The notes beneath the pieces were generated by a model that saw nothing but the letters and a program-made list of their open reading frames with translations, had not been told where the DNA came from and made no database searches. DNA of 64,000 nucleotides from Malania oleifera (Eukaryota > Streptophyta > Magnoliopsida > Santalales > Ximeniaceae). The DNA lies in NCBI RefSeq assembly GCF_029873635.1, contig NC_080426.1, positions 55,938,093-56,002,092 of the forward strand, read 5' to 3'. Shown in pieces: positions 26,701-34,575 of the stretch. The position numbers were made by a program, and so were the translations under genes. How positions within the stretch are numbered: the first letter of the stretch is position 1; each line of letters opens with the position of its first letter.

Positions 26701-29700
26701 TACCTAGCTGCTAATCCAACGCATACAGTGGAAACATCAGGACGGATATGCCTCATCGTATCAAATATGGCCATGCCTGAAGAAATAGAGGTAAGAAAGT
26801 CACAAATAAGAACTAATATACTAGTCTGAATATACAGAGAAATAAAGTGTTATTAGCACGTGATTATAATAAGAGATATATTACCAGCTGTAACTGATCC
26901 ACCTGGAGAGTTCACATACATGACAATGTCCTGATCACCAAGGAGATACATTAGCAGTCTGTTCACTTGCAAGTACATGGCAATTTTTGTCTCTGCATGC
27001 ACAAGTGCATGGGCACATTCACTCCCCTCCTTCCCCCAACTCACCCCGAAAAAATAAACAGAGAGGGGGGGGAGCAAAGAGGGACAAGGCAAAATAACAG
27101 CCATCTTTGTGTATACTTGCTCTTTCAACAAACAAAACAGACTAAATTTGATCAACGTATCAAATGATAAATCTGTGGACTAATGAGAGATTGACAGCAA
27201 AGAAAAGTATGAACCACAATAGCAAACTCAAATTCAAGTCATGTTAACTTTAAGAAAAGAAAAGGCAGTTAACTTTAAGGCAGAAAAGGCAGCAAAAGCT
27301 ACACCAGATTAACACTGCAATGCTAGCACAAGCCTATGAACAATTAACATTGCAATGCTACCACAAGCCTATGAACAATTCAGGTTAGCAGCAAAAATAA
27401 AACTTAAGAAAAATCCAAAAATGATTGGTTACAATTTTGAAATTTGGAAATCATTAAATTTAGACATTAAAATAATCTCAAATCTAGTATTAATTGAACA
27501 ATTATGTCGGATGCTTTTTATTAAAAAAAAAAATAGAAATTAATTAGCATAAGGAAAGCAAATGCATATCACTGATTTTAAAATCAAAAAGGGAATCATT
27601 CATAATTTTCAAATGTTTAGGAATTATTTTTTTTTATCATAAAAAAGAAAATATATTAGCAAGGCATCAAAGGGATGCCAACCCGCAGTACAAAACATCA
27701 ACCACTTTGAAGAGTGTCAAGATTACAAAATGATCATTAACAAATTTCCCACTAAGCCAGGGAAGACAACAGAAATCCATTGGGCTTTGCAGGTCTAAAG
27801 CGAAGTAGTTGAATCTTTGAAGGCTCTCTTTATTTCTTTCCAAGCACACCAAAATATGGTGAGGGGGATGAAGTTCAAAGCCTTTTGCTTCTCCTTTGTG
27901 GCTCTGAAGCCTTTCCAAGCCCAAATCCCCCCTCAAACTGAATTTGCCATAACCCAGTGCAACCCAGCCAAGGAAAGAACCAAATTCCACAAGTTCCTTG
28001 TCCAGGGACAGTAGAGAAGAATGTGGTTGACTGATTCTGCATCAGCTATATAGAGAAAAAAATAATACGCGACTGTAAGCCCTCTTTTCCGCATATTATC
28101 GAGGGTTAAAATATTTCCATGTACGGTCTCCCAAGCAAAAAAGCAACCTTTGAAGGGGCTGCTGTCCTCCAAATGTGAATCCAAGGGGAGTTATTGCAAT
28201 TTGTTCCCAATGGTGAGAGCTTCTTCTATAAATATTTAACAGTGAAAACGTCATTTTTGTCCAAATCCCATTTCGGCTGGTTGGGGATGTTTTGGTGACA
28301 GAATTTGTATAGAAATCTGTAGAAGTCAGCAAGTGTGTTAAGTATCCAATCTGCCACGTTCCTTGTAAAAGAGATGTCCCAGAAAATTCCCTGACCAGTG
28401 GTTTGGAGATGATGACTGATAAGGGCATTTATATTACAAGTCTAGTTGTAGATGGAAGGAAATGCAGCTCTAAGATTACAGTTCTCATGCCACACATCAC
28501 GCCAAAAGTAAACATTGGCCCCATTCCCCACTTTAAATGTCACAAATTGGAAAAAGTCATCACATCCTTTCCTGATGAATTTCCATACTCCCACTCCATA
28601 GGGACCTCATCTATTTTGAGTTGTCCAATCATTGTGCTCAAGCCCATATTTAGAAACAATAATATTTCACCAAACCACTTCTCCTTCATGAACCTCCATA
28701 ACCACTTCCAGAGGAGGGCTTTACTGAAAGTGAGGAGGGATTTCAACCCCAAACCACCTGAACAAATGGGTTGTTTGATCACTCACCATCTAACAAGGTG
28801 ATATTTAAACTCCTCCCATAAGTTTCCCCAAAGATATCTTCTCTAAATTCCCTCCAATCTCCTAGTGACTGAAGCCGGTAAGGGAAGGAGATACATGAAG
28901 TAAATTGGAAGATTCGTCAAAGTGCTCTTGATAAGAGCAAGTCTACCTCCTTTTGATAAGAAATATCTTTTCCATCCTGCCAATTTCCTTTCAAACTTTC
29001 CAATAATAGGGCCCCATACTCTTTTATCTTTGAATTTGGCTCCAAGGGTGAGACTGGTGTTCTCCCCAATTGGAATAAGCTCACTTTTGTGAAGGTTCAC
29101 TTTTAGGCCTGAGATAGCATCAAACCCTAACAAAATGCATTGAAGGTTGATGATATGGAGGGGATCATCTTCACAAAAAATAATAGTATCATCTGCGGAA
29201 ATAAGATGAGAAATTTTTGTGAGCCTTCCATTTCTGCCCACCTTGAGCCTCTAAAGATCCCCCCTTGAGTAAGCTTTCATCAGCATGAAGCTCAACACCT
29301 CCATGACCAAAATAACAGGAAATAGGACAAGGGATCTCCTTGTCTCACGCCTCTTGAGGAGCAAAAGAAATTAGTAGGGCAGCCATTTGTGAGCACTAAG
29401 AAGCTTATGGTTTTGATGCATTGAGCAATCCAACTACATCATAGCTCTCCAAAGCCCATTTTCCTAAGGATATAAAAAGGAAGTTTGATTTGACATAATC
29501 AAATGCTTTCTCCATATCCAGTTTGCACACTATTCCCCCTTTTCCCTCCTTCAAATAGGCATCAACCATTTCATTAGTAAAAAGAGCAGCATCCATATCT
29601 TCCAACCACAAAAGCACACTGATACTGACCAATGACTTCAGATATTGCTTTTTGAAACTCTCAACAAGTACTTTGTCAATGATTTTATAAATGCTTCCCA

Positions 29701-32537
29701 CCACGTAATGGGGCAAAAATCCTTGATGTTAGCAACCCCAACTTTCTTAGGAACAATAGTGACAAAGGTGGTATTTATGCAGCTAACGAATTTTCCTACT
29801 CAATGGAACTCCTCAAAGATGATTAACAAGTCATGTTCAAGGAGGCTCCAGTTAGCTTGAAAAAAAAAAAAAAAAACCAACGAGAAACCATCCAATCCAG
29901 GCGCTTTATCACTATTGCAGTTTCTAATAGCTTGGAAGACTTCTACTTCTTCAAAAAGTCTCTTAAGCCACCATACAATGGGAAAACTGAGAGATCTAAA
30001 ATTAATGTCATCCACTATAGGTCTCCAAGCCTCAAGTTCAATGTAGGGGTCTTTATAAAAATCACAAATAGAGGGGGGGCAGCCCGGTGCACAAAGCTCT
30101 CACGTATGTAGGGTTCGAGAAAGGGGCAGACCGCAATGGGTCTATAGTACGCAGTCTTACCTTACATTTTTGCAAGAGGCTATTTCCACACCTCGAACCC
30201 ATGATCTCCAGGTCATACGACGACAACCTTACCATTGCGCCTAAGCTCCCCTTCATAAAAATCACAAATACCTTTCCTAAAATCCTCTTCCCTAGTTAAG
30301 ATGATTTCACCAATTTCAATGTTGGATGAGGTGTTACTTCTACAGTGAGTGTATGCTACCCGATGAAAGAATTTTATATTACAGTCCCCCTCTTTGAGCC
30401 ATAAAGTTCTAGATTTCTACCTCCAAGGTATCCCTTATAGATTAATAACCTCATTCAATTCCTTCTTAAGCGTCACTCTTTTGGCTCTCTGTTCATCATT
30501 AAGACCCTAGATTAATTGCTGCTCATCAATCTTTTCTATGCCATTAAGGATAACAATCTTCTTCGCTTGGACATTCCCAAAGGTGTTTATGTTCCATATT
30601 TTTAACTTTTATTTTATTCCTTTCAACTTTGAGACAAGCACAAAACTAGCCTTCCTTGTGACCATAATAGAAGACCACCAAGTTTTCACCAACTTGCTAA
30701 AACCATCATGTTTTAACTGCATATTTTCAGAGCAAATGAGGGTTGGCCCCTATATAACTCCCCATATGTCAAGGGAGACGGGGAAATAATATAAGATGAG
30801 CCTAGGAAGTAGACTCTGAATCACGTGAGCAAAATGAATTTCCAATTCAACCGAAATTAGGAACCTATCGGTCCTTGAAAAGGAAGGCAGTTCCTTGGAG
30901 TTGGACCAAGTGAAGTTGCCACCAATGAGAGGGAGATCTAAGTGCATTCAAATTGATACAAGGAATTTTCTCACGGTACTAATCTCAAGGCTACCCCCAC
31001 TTCTTTCATGCGAATACACATCATATTGAAATCGCCTCCAATAATCCACGGAGCATTCCATCCACTTCTAATCTCGAAGAGTCGATCCAATAAAGAGACC
31101 TAGGGGGTCCTTGACCTAGGCCACACACCCCTGTGAAAATCCACTAAAAGTTATCGTTCGTGCTTTTGAACAAACAAATTAATGAGGCCTATGGTATAAT
31201 TTCAAGATCTTGTTTGTTCAATGAAAACTTTTGGAGAAAATGAATAACTAGTAAGTTTTGTCACATTACTCAAGTAAATTCATATGTAACAAGAACTTTT
31301 TACCTTATCTGCTGATAACGAAAGGCATTGCTGTAAATTAGTAGATTACTCCAAGTAGCATATTGCCCCAGCCATGGAAGGGGCAGCTACACCAGTTCTA
31401 AGAGGCAATAAGGAGTCATTCGTATACAATGGGTTTGACTGATAGTATATATAACACACATGCATGAACACACAAACATGAACTTCATATAGACCAAACA
31501 AGAGGTTAAATTTCATTAAAACAAACCTTGTTTGGGTCAACAGCATCCAAATAAAGAAGCTGAGCAACAATAATGTTTGCCATATCATCATCAACGGCTC
31601 CACCGCAACGTATTATTCTCTAACAACACAATCAAACACTAAAATCAAAAGTTCATACGGATTAACCAACCATTTTGAATGTCAATCAAAGGCAACCATA
31701 ATCCATATACATTAAAGCTAACATCTACCATGTCGTAAAGCTGACCAATTAACCATTAGAATCTCACTTAAAAGTGATCCATGCTCATAGAGACTAAATC
31801 TAACCCCTTACATGTTGAAAAAGCTGACTGATAACACTATGGAAACGCTCCTGCACCATCGGTGGCGGCCCTTGTCCTCCTTGTGCATATGCCGGGAAGT
31901 ACGGAGACAAAGGAACTTGCAAATCATTCCTATGCAATCAAGTGCCAAAAATATTTTGCGTCAAAAGGAAAGCACTCAAAGCATTAAGCAGAGTTGAATT
32001 GAAATTTCATCTGCAGGTAGGAATGTAAACAGACGGCTATACATCAGTTCATCATAAGCTCATAACGAAAATATATTACCTTATAGACCAAATCCCACGC
32101 CTAGAACTTGTCTCCAAAGGCCAAAACTCACCAGAATATACCGCCTTTACCAGAGATCTTCTGAGATTCTTTCCATGACCAACTAATTTCCTTAGTTTCC
32201 TGAAAAATCATCGTTGCCACTTAATTTCATGTTTCTAATTCTCTAAATGAGAAACTGAACATAAGTCAGCCACACAATTGCTCCTACAAGATCAATGGGC
32301 ATGAAATTACGCACAACGACGTCAATTTCCAACATTTTCTCAGCATCTAAACAAAGCAAAGATGGGCGTATGGCGGTATGAGGAACACTGATTGAAGATG
32401 AAGAAATACCTGGAACGAAGGGGCTCGGAGGAGAGAGAGAGTTTATGAGAATCGGTGCAGGGGCTGGGGTTCGAGGAGAACAAGAACGAGTTCAAGCTGA
32501 GAGAAGGGGCTGACGTGGAGAAGCAAGTCTGCGCCAT
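2709..32537 (-). CDS. CLPP5: ATP-dependent Clp protease proteolytic subunit 5, plastid (9 exons)
   Basis: Serine-protease subunit of the stromal ClpPR core, which degrades proteins fed in by ClpC/ClpD. Coding exons on the minus strand: 32537-32410, 32199-32080, 31929-31812, 31619-31527, 26930-26885, 26776-26704, 19744-19710, 19605-19517, 2912-2709. They sum to 906 nt, and phases agree at every GT-AG junction. The 301-aa product compares with 298 aa as I recall for Arabidopsis ClpP5, and matches it almost throughout. Residues 1 to about 50 are Ser-rich and look like a transit peptide. [18 protein letters not shown] precedes the ClpP fold. The inferred triad is S193 (AASMGAF), H218 (MIHQPLGG) and D263 (NQDTDRD), and SPGGS is intact. 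The C-terminus [11 protein letters not shown] is typical of ClpP5. The start was chosen because [10 protein letters not shown] aligns with the Arabidopsis N-terminus. The gene looks functional despite 28.9 kb of intron. Confidence 0.95.
3961..4060 (+). repeat. 50-bp tandem duplication at a pseudogene splice donor
   Basis: Two direct copies (3961-4010 and 4011-4060) differ at two or three bases. Each begins ATCAGGTAGT, so the exon-end/donor sequence of the ProRS pseudogene exon is duplicated. Confidence 0.85.
5145..7215 (+). mobile_element. L1-type LINE fragment (RT and C-terminal part)
   Basis: The plus strand encodes pieces of plant L1 ORF2: an [16 protein letters not shown] block (RT domain, family form GRQILDAVLIANEV), later [12 protein letters not shown] (after the RT catalytic core), and zf-RVT-like C-terminal remains about 6550-6960. 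Stops and frame changes run throughout, and the endonuclease end is missing, as is usual for 5'-truncated LINEs. It ends near a G run at 7221-7236. It sits between the third and fourth recognisable exons of the ProRS pseudogene and may have arrived before or after the duplication. Confidence 0.8.
7216..8224. other. Intronic spacer, no gene recognised
   Basis: AT-rich with an A/G-rich stretch at 7450-7560 and short TA runs near 7420. No coding match on either strand. Confidence 0.5.
8225..8895 (+). mobile_element. Non-autonomous inverted-repeat DNA element, copy 1
   Basis: About 670 bp and very AT-rich. The left end carries CTTTGGCAAATAGCTC. The right end reads AATTTTTGACAATTATAC followed by CTAAACGGCCCC, whose complement (GGGGCCGTTTAGTATAATTG) mirrors the left end. 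A second copy with the same layout lies at about 25395-26095 in intron 6. The GGCCGTTTGGTA-like terminus resembles hAT or Mutator-like miniature elements. Family assignment is uncertain, and I could not identify a target duplication. Confidence 0.55.
8896..9640. other. Intronic spacer, no gene recognised
   Basis: A 65-codon open frame at 9216-9413 has no family resemblance that I can see. An A/T-rich run lies at 9480-9520. The next recognisable piece is the ProRS pseudogene exon near 9656. Confidence 0.45.
10090..11235 (-). mobile_element. L1-type LINE 5' part (ORF1 tail to endonuclease start)
   Basis: The minus strand carries [19 protein letters not shown] at about 10480-10420, the hallmark beginning of the plant L1 apurinic-type endonuclease. 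Upstream sequence (10500-11230) matches base for base in many stretches the equivalent region of the longer LINE at 24240-24990, so both belong to one family. It stops soon after the endonuclease start, so this copy is deleted. The 160-codon plus-strand frame here is only its antisense. Confidence 0.75.
11330..13045 (+). mobile_element. L1-type LINE fragment, interrupted by a copia remnant
   Basis: The plus strand at 11430-11640 encodes RT residues around [13 protein letters not shown] and [11 protein letters not shown]. After the copia insert, 12695-12860 resumes with the family's FADDTIIF and SGLKVN region. Then comes the very C-terminus near 12890-13030, ending in [19 protein letters not shown], which matches the end of the LINE at 20172-25130. 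The block between is deleted. Multiple stops are present. Confidence 0.7.
11890..12690 (+). mobile_element. Ty1/copia fossil: RNase H end plus 3' LTR
   Basis: The plus strand carries a [10 protein letters not shown]-like RNase H block at about 11970-12010. A polypurine tract (AAGGTGGAGAT) follows, then an LTR starting TGTTGGAGATG at about 12100 and ending near 12690. The LTR contains a CCCGTGGACGTAGGCA block shared with the LTR at 54697-55342, and palindromic ACCGTCGACGGT motifs. There is no 5' half. Broken and fairly old. It is inserted in a LINE. Confidence 0.65.
13046..13490 (-). mobile_element. L1-type LINE 3' end fragment
   Basis: On the minus strand this runs from C-terminal zf-RVT remains into GGCATCCCCTTGATGC and an A-rich tail at its left edge (plus-strand T run at 13048-13057). 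The same 3' terminus occurs in the LINEs ending at about 20172 and 27620. Confidence 0.65.
13490..14090 (+). mobile_element. RTE-type LINE 3' end
   Basis: The plus strand encodes the C-terminal third of a plant RTE-clade polyprotein: [20 protein letters not shown], a PAMLNGS-like block, APIEDK, a WFGH motif, and KRIHVAEST before the end. It terminates in the (TTG)n stretch typical of plant RTE elements (14070-14090). 5'-truncated, with several stops and frame changes. Confidence 0.8.
14570..15175 (-). mobile_element. L1-type LINE C-terminal (zf-RVT) fragment
   Basis: The minus strand encodes the zinc-binding RVT region: a C-x2-C pair, ARGLWN-like, [11 protein letters not shown] and LERNARIF-like blocks in a frame offset from the longest open frame. 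The 166-codon minus frame at 14598-15098 is therefore a shifted shadow, not a host gene. It ends at an A-rich 3' tail near 14575. Confidence 0.7.
15180..16600. other. Intronic spacer with possible LTR scrap
   Basis: A short plus-strand frame at 15378-15599 ([20 protein letters not shown]) looks protein-like, but I cannot name it. Around 16020-16310 the words CATGAATGTAGGCACACATT and TTGCCAAACCATC recall the LTR at 12100-12690, so a copia LTR scrap is likely. The remainder shows nothing recognisable. Confidence 0.4.
17095..17705 (-). mobile_element. L1-type LINE remnant (3' tail joined to 5' region)
   Basis: The minus strand ends in CACTTTATTTTATTATAAAA at 17095-17115, a LINE-like A-rich tail. 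Upstream (17310-17500) it resembles the ORF1-proximal stretch of the two other minus-strand LINEs (shared TTCACTGAGCACTTAAGATT-type wording). Most of the coding body is missing. Low-complexity A/T sequence fills 17160-17270. Confidence 0.5.
17706..19249. repeat. Large direct tandem duplication (about 790 and 760 bp)
   Basis: Copy 1 (about 17706-18497) and copy 2 (about 18498-19249) start with CCTCTTTTCCCTTACAAACT and both end with AAGAAAATATACTAATCTCC. They differ by scattered substitutions and a roughly 30-base gap near 18230-18275. Inside each is a shorter tandem repeat of a CCAACAGTTTGACCATAGTA unit, which therefore predates the larger duplication. The minus strand reads as possible LINE ORF1-side sequence. 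No host gene. Confidence 0.9.
19822..19848. repeat. (GA)n microsatellite
   Basis: About 13 GA units in CLPP5 intron 6, about 80 bases upstream (in gene direction) of exon 7. Confidence 0.95.
20172..25130 (-). mobile_element. Near full-length L1-type LINE in CLPP5 intron 6
   Basis: In minus-strand order: ORF1-side sequence about 25130-24300, endonuclease region about 24240-23400, RT about 23350-21950 ([34 protein letters not shown] and [17 protein letters not shown]-like), C-terminal zf-RVT about 21220-20500 (C-x2-[20 protein letters not shown]), and the terminus [19 protein letters not shown]. The A-rich 3' tail lies at about 20172-20190. All parts are in the right order, but many stops and frameshifts break ORF2, so it is not autonomous. 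Same strand as CLPP5. The 5' edge is uncertain. Confidence 0.8.
25395..26095 (+). mobile_element. Non-autonomous inverted-repeat DNA element, copy 2
   Basis: About 700 bp. The left end reads GTTCTCTTTGGCATCATTTT. The right end is AATTTTTGACAAGATACC followed by AAATGGCCC, whose complement GGGCCATTTGGTATCTTG mirrors it. Same internal order of AT-rich blocks as the copy at 8225-8895, in the same orientation. Probably a hAT- or Mutator-like miniature element; no transposase. Confidence 0.6.
26096..26700. other. Intron 6 spacer upstream of the LINE
   Basis: No coding match and no obvious element. In gene direction it is the first 600 bases of intron 6. Confidence 0.5.
27305..27380. repeat. Short tandem repeat, about 38-bp unit
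   Basis: Two adjacent copies of a unit containing GCAATGCTA, then CACAAGCCTATGAACAATT, in CLPP5 intron 4. Confidence 0.8.
27620..31190 (-). mobile_element. L1-type LINE in CLPP5 intron 4, carrying a SINE
   Basis: Minus-strand order: endonuclease remains about 31190-30270 ([19 protein letters not shown]-like at 30950-30900), RT about 30015-28850 ([28 protein letters not shown] and [13 protein letters not shown], the last matching the FADD catalytic box), C-terminal zf-RVT about 28780-27950 ([15 protein letters not shown]), and an A-rich tail at about 27620-27650. It is related to the LINE in intron 6. Multiple stops and frameshifts make it dead. It is interrupted by a SINE at 30071-30254. Confidence 0.8.
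30071..30254 (-). mobile_element. Au-type tRNA-derived SINE with 16-bp target duplication
   Basis: The plus strand shows the Au SINE landmarks reversed: GGGCAGCCCGGTGCACAAAG, then GTACGCAGTCTTACCTTACA, then TGCAAGAGGCTATTTCCACA. On the minus strand it starts with a tRNA-like head with box A (TAGGCGCAATGGTAAGG) and box B (GGTTCGAGG). Perfect 16-bp direct repeats, ATAAAAATCACAAATA, flank it at 30055-30070 and 30255-30270. Inserted in the intron 4 LINE, hence younger than that LINE. The body looks near complete. Confidence 0.9.
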
Positions 32538-32880
32538 TTCTGCGTTCTTCTTCTAGGGTTCAGCTAAAGTAGACAGCGTGAGAGTGAGAGAGAGAGAGTA
32601 GCCAAACTACAGTATCGCAGAAAGATGGGCCTGGTCTGCCGTTGTGAGAGGAGAAGGGGTGGAGGAAGAGATGGTGTTTATCTCTCGTGTAGAGGCGGAA
32701 AAGGAAGAGGGCAAAGAGTGAAGACGGGAAGAAATTGCTGATTGAGCTTAGGTGACAGGCGGGTATTCAGTACCGGCGGGTTACAAACCAGCCAAGTAGC
32801 TCCAAAGCCAGTCCGGCTCGTGAGCTACTCAGCGTTTCATTCGAAAATAACTCACTCAACCTTGTTTATGGAGTTAAAAT
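32538..32880 (-). promoter_or_regulatory. CLPP5 promoter and 5' untranslated region
   Basis: Reading toward the gene, there is a site II-type AGGCCCAT at 32632-32625 and a telo-box-like AACCCTAG at 32560-32553. A CT-rich Y-patch (plus-strand GA run at 32580-32599) lies between them. This combination is known from many plant nuclear genes for organelle and translation functions, and fits a housekeeping plastid protease subunit. No convincing TATA box is seen. The transcription start was not determined. Confidence 0.55.
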
Positions 32881-33420
32881 CTCGGAAGGAGTCATATGGT
32901 TTTTAATAACCATTATTAATTCATGAATTATTCGATATTAAGCTCGTAAACTATTCAATATTTTGTGAATAAATATTTTGTATAAAATATATAAAATATT
33001 TTTATAATTATCAATACAAATTAGATATATCTCTAAAAAATAATATTATATATACTATTAATCAAAAGAATTTTCCATCATTTTTTTTTCTTCAATCATC
33101 TTTCTAAAATTATCTTCAAATTACAAGTTGTCTTATGATTACCATATTTTATAAATTATAGACATACAAGTCATTTAAAAAGTTATTTTATTATAATTTT
33201 TTTTAAAAAAAATCTACTATCTTTTTAACTCCCCCAATTAAAAGAGGAAATTAAACTTGTCTTTCAATCACCAAATAATACATGGTTGTACACGACTTTA
33301 TACATATTCAGAGATGAACGATGGAGTTATACACAATAAATACAATGTAATTGCAACCAAATTTCATGGAGGGGATTGAGGCTTGACTGAAGGAGCGATT
33401 GTAGGTGTTGACTTATCATG
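32881..33420. other. AT-rich spacer between CLPP5 promoter and copia fossil
   Basis: No gene seen. Part of 33250-33400 may be the 3' LTR of the neighbouring minus-strand copia element, whose LTR could start near TGATAAGTCAAC at about 33410, but no second LTR is present to confirm it. Confidence 0.4.
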
Positions 33421-34575
33421 CCCTCGCAAGATTGACTAGCCATTGAGGACACCAATCTTGGTTTGATGAGTAAGAAAGAGGAACCGAGACAGCAGCTTGG
33501 TAAAAGAGTTAGCTAGTTGATCAGAAGTGTGAACATGGAAAACACGTAGGCGACCTGTAGCAACTTTATCACAAACAAAGTGGAAGTCGATTGTGATGTG
33601 TTTCATACGAGAGTGGAAGACTGGATTGGCACATACATAAGTAGCACTCACGTTGTCACAGTAAATGACTGGAGTAGGGGATACTAGAACACTCTGCTCT
33701 TTAAGGAGATGCATTACCCAATTTACTTCTACTACAGTTGAGGCAATGGCTTGGTATTCAGCCTCGATGGAAGAGTGAGCGACAGTATTTTGCTTTTTAG
33801 AACTCCATGAGATGGGAGAGGTATTGTAACGACCCAAGAGTTGGGCGATACAAGGTAACATCAGTTGGTGGAGAGCTATCCGACAATGTGAGAGCTTCAG
33901 TAGTTGCAAGAGGAGAAGAGACAATGCTTGGCATCGTCCATGATAACTCGATGCAAGAGTTCGTGGATATATTTCCTTTTAGACAAAAACAAATCATTAG
34001 AGGTAAAATGAGCTTCAACCCCAAGAAAATATGAGAGATTACCAAGATCCTTAAGAGAATCGTTTGGAAAGAACAGTGATGAAGGCAATCACATGAGTAG
34101 CAGAGGATCCAATGATGATAATGTCATCCACATAAACTAATAGATAAAGAACTGTGTTAGAAGAGTGGAACATAAACAATGAGGTATCCTACTGAGAGTT
34201 GGTGAAGCCTTCCGAGATAAGAAAATTGCAAAGTTCATGGTACTATGTGCGAGGAGCTTGTCGAAGTCCATATATGGTCTTGCATAGGCAACAGACATGA
34301 TCAAGAAGATCAGGGTGGGTGAAGCCAGGGAGCTAGTCCATGAAAATTACCTCAAATAAAGAGTCCTGCAAGAACGCATTATTCACATCTAGTTGGCAAA
34401 GAGACCAAAAGTTAGTCACAACAAGAGTAAGTAATAACCGAACAACTGCAGGTTTGACAATCGGGTTGTAGGTTTCAAAAAAAATCTATTCCAGGTCATT
34501 GATGGAAACCTTTGGCCACTAAACAAGCTTTATAACGAGCTATGAACCCATCATGATTCCTCTTTGTTAACTTTT

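Noticed and set aside
26853-27155. 100-codon minus-strand frame as a separate gene
   Set aside because: It is CLPP5 exon 5 (46 nt) read through both flanking introns.
30180-30254. tRNA gene from the A-box and B-box-like words
   Set aside because: The boxes belong to an Au-type SINE with flanking target duplications. No cloverleaf-sized tRNA is present.
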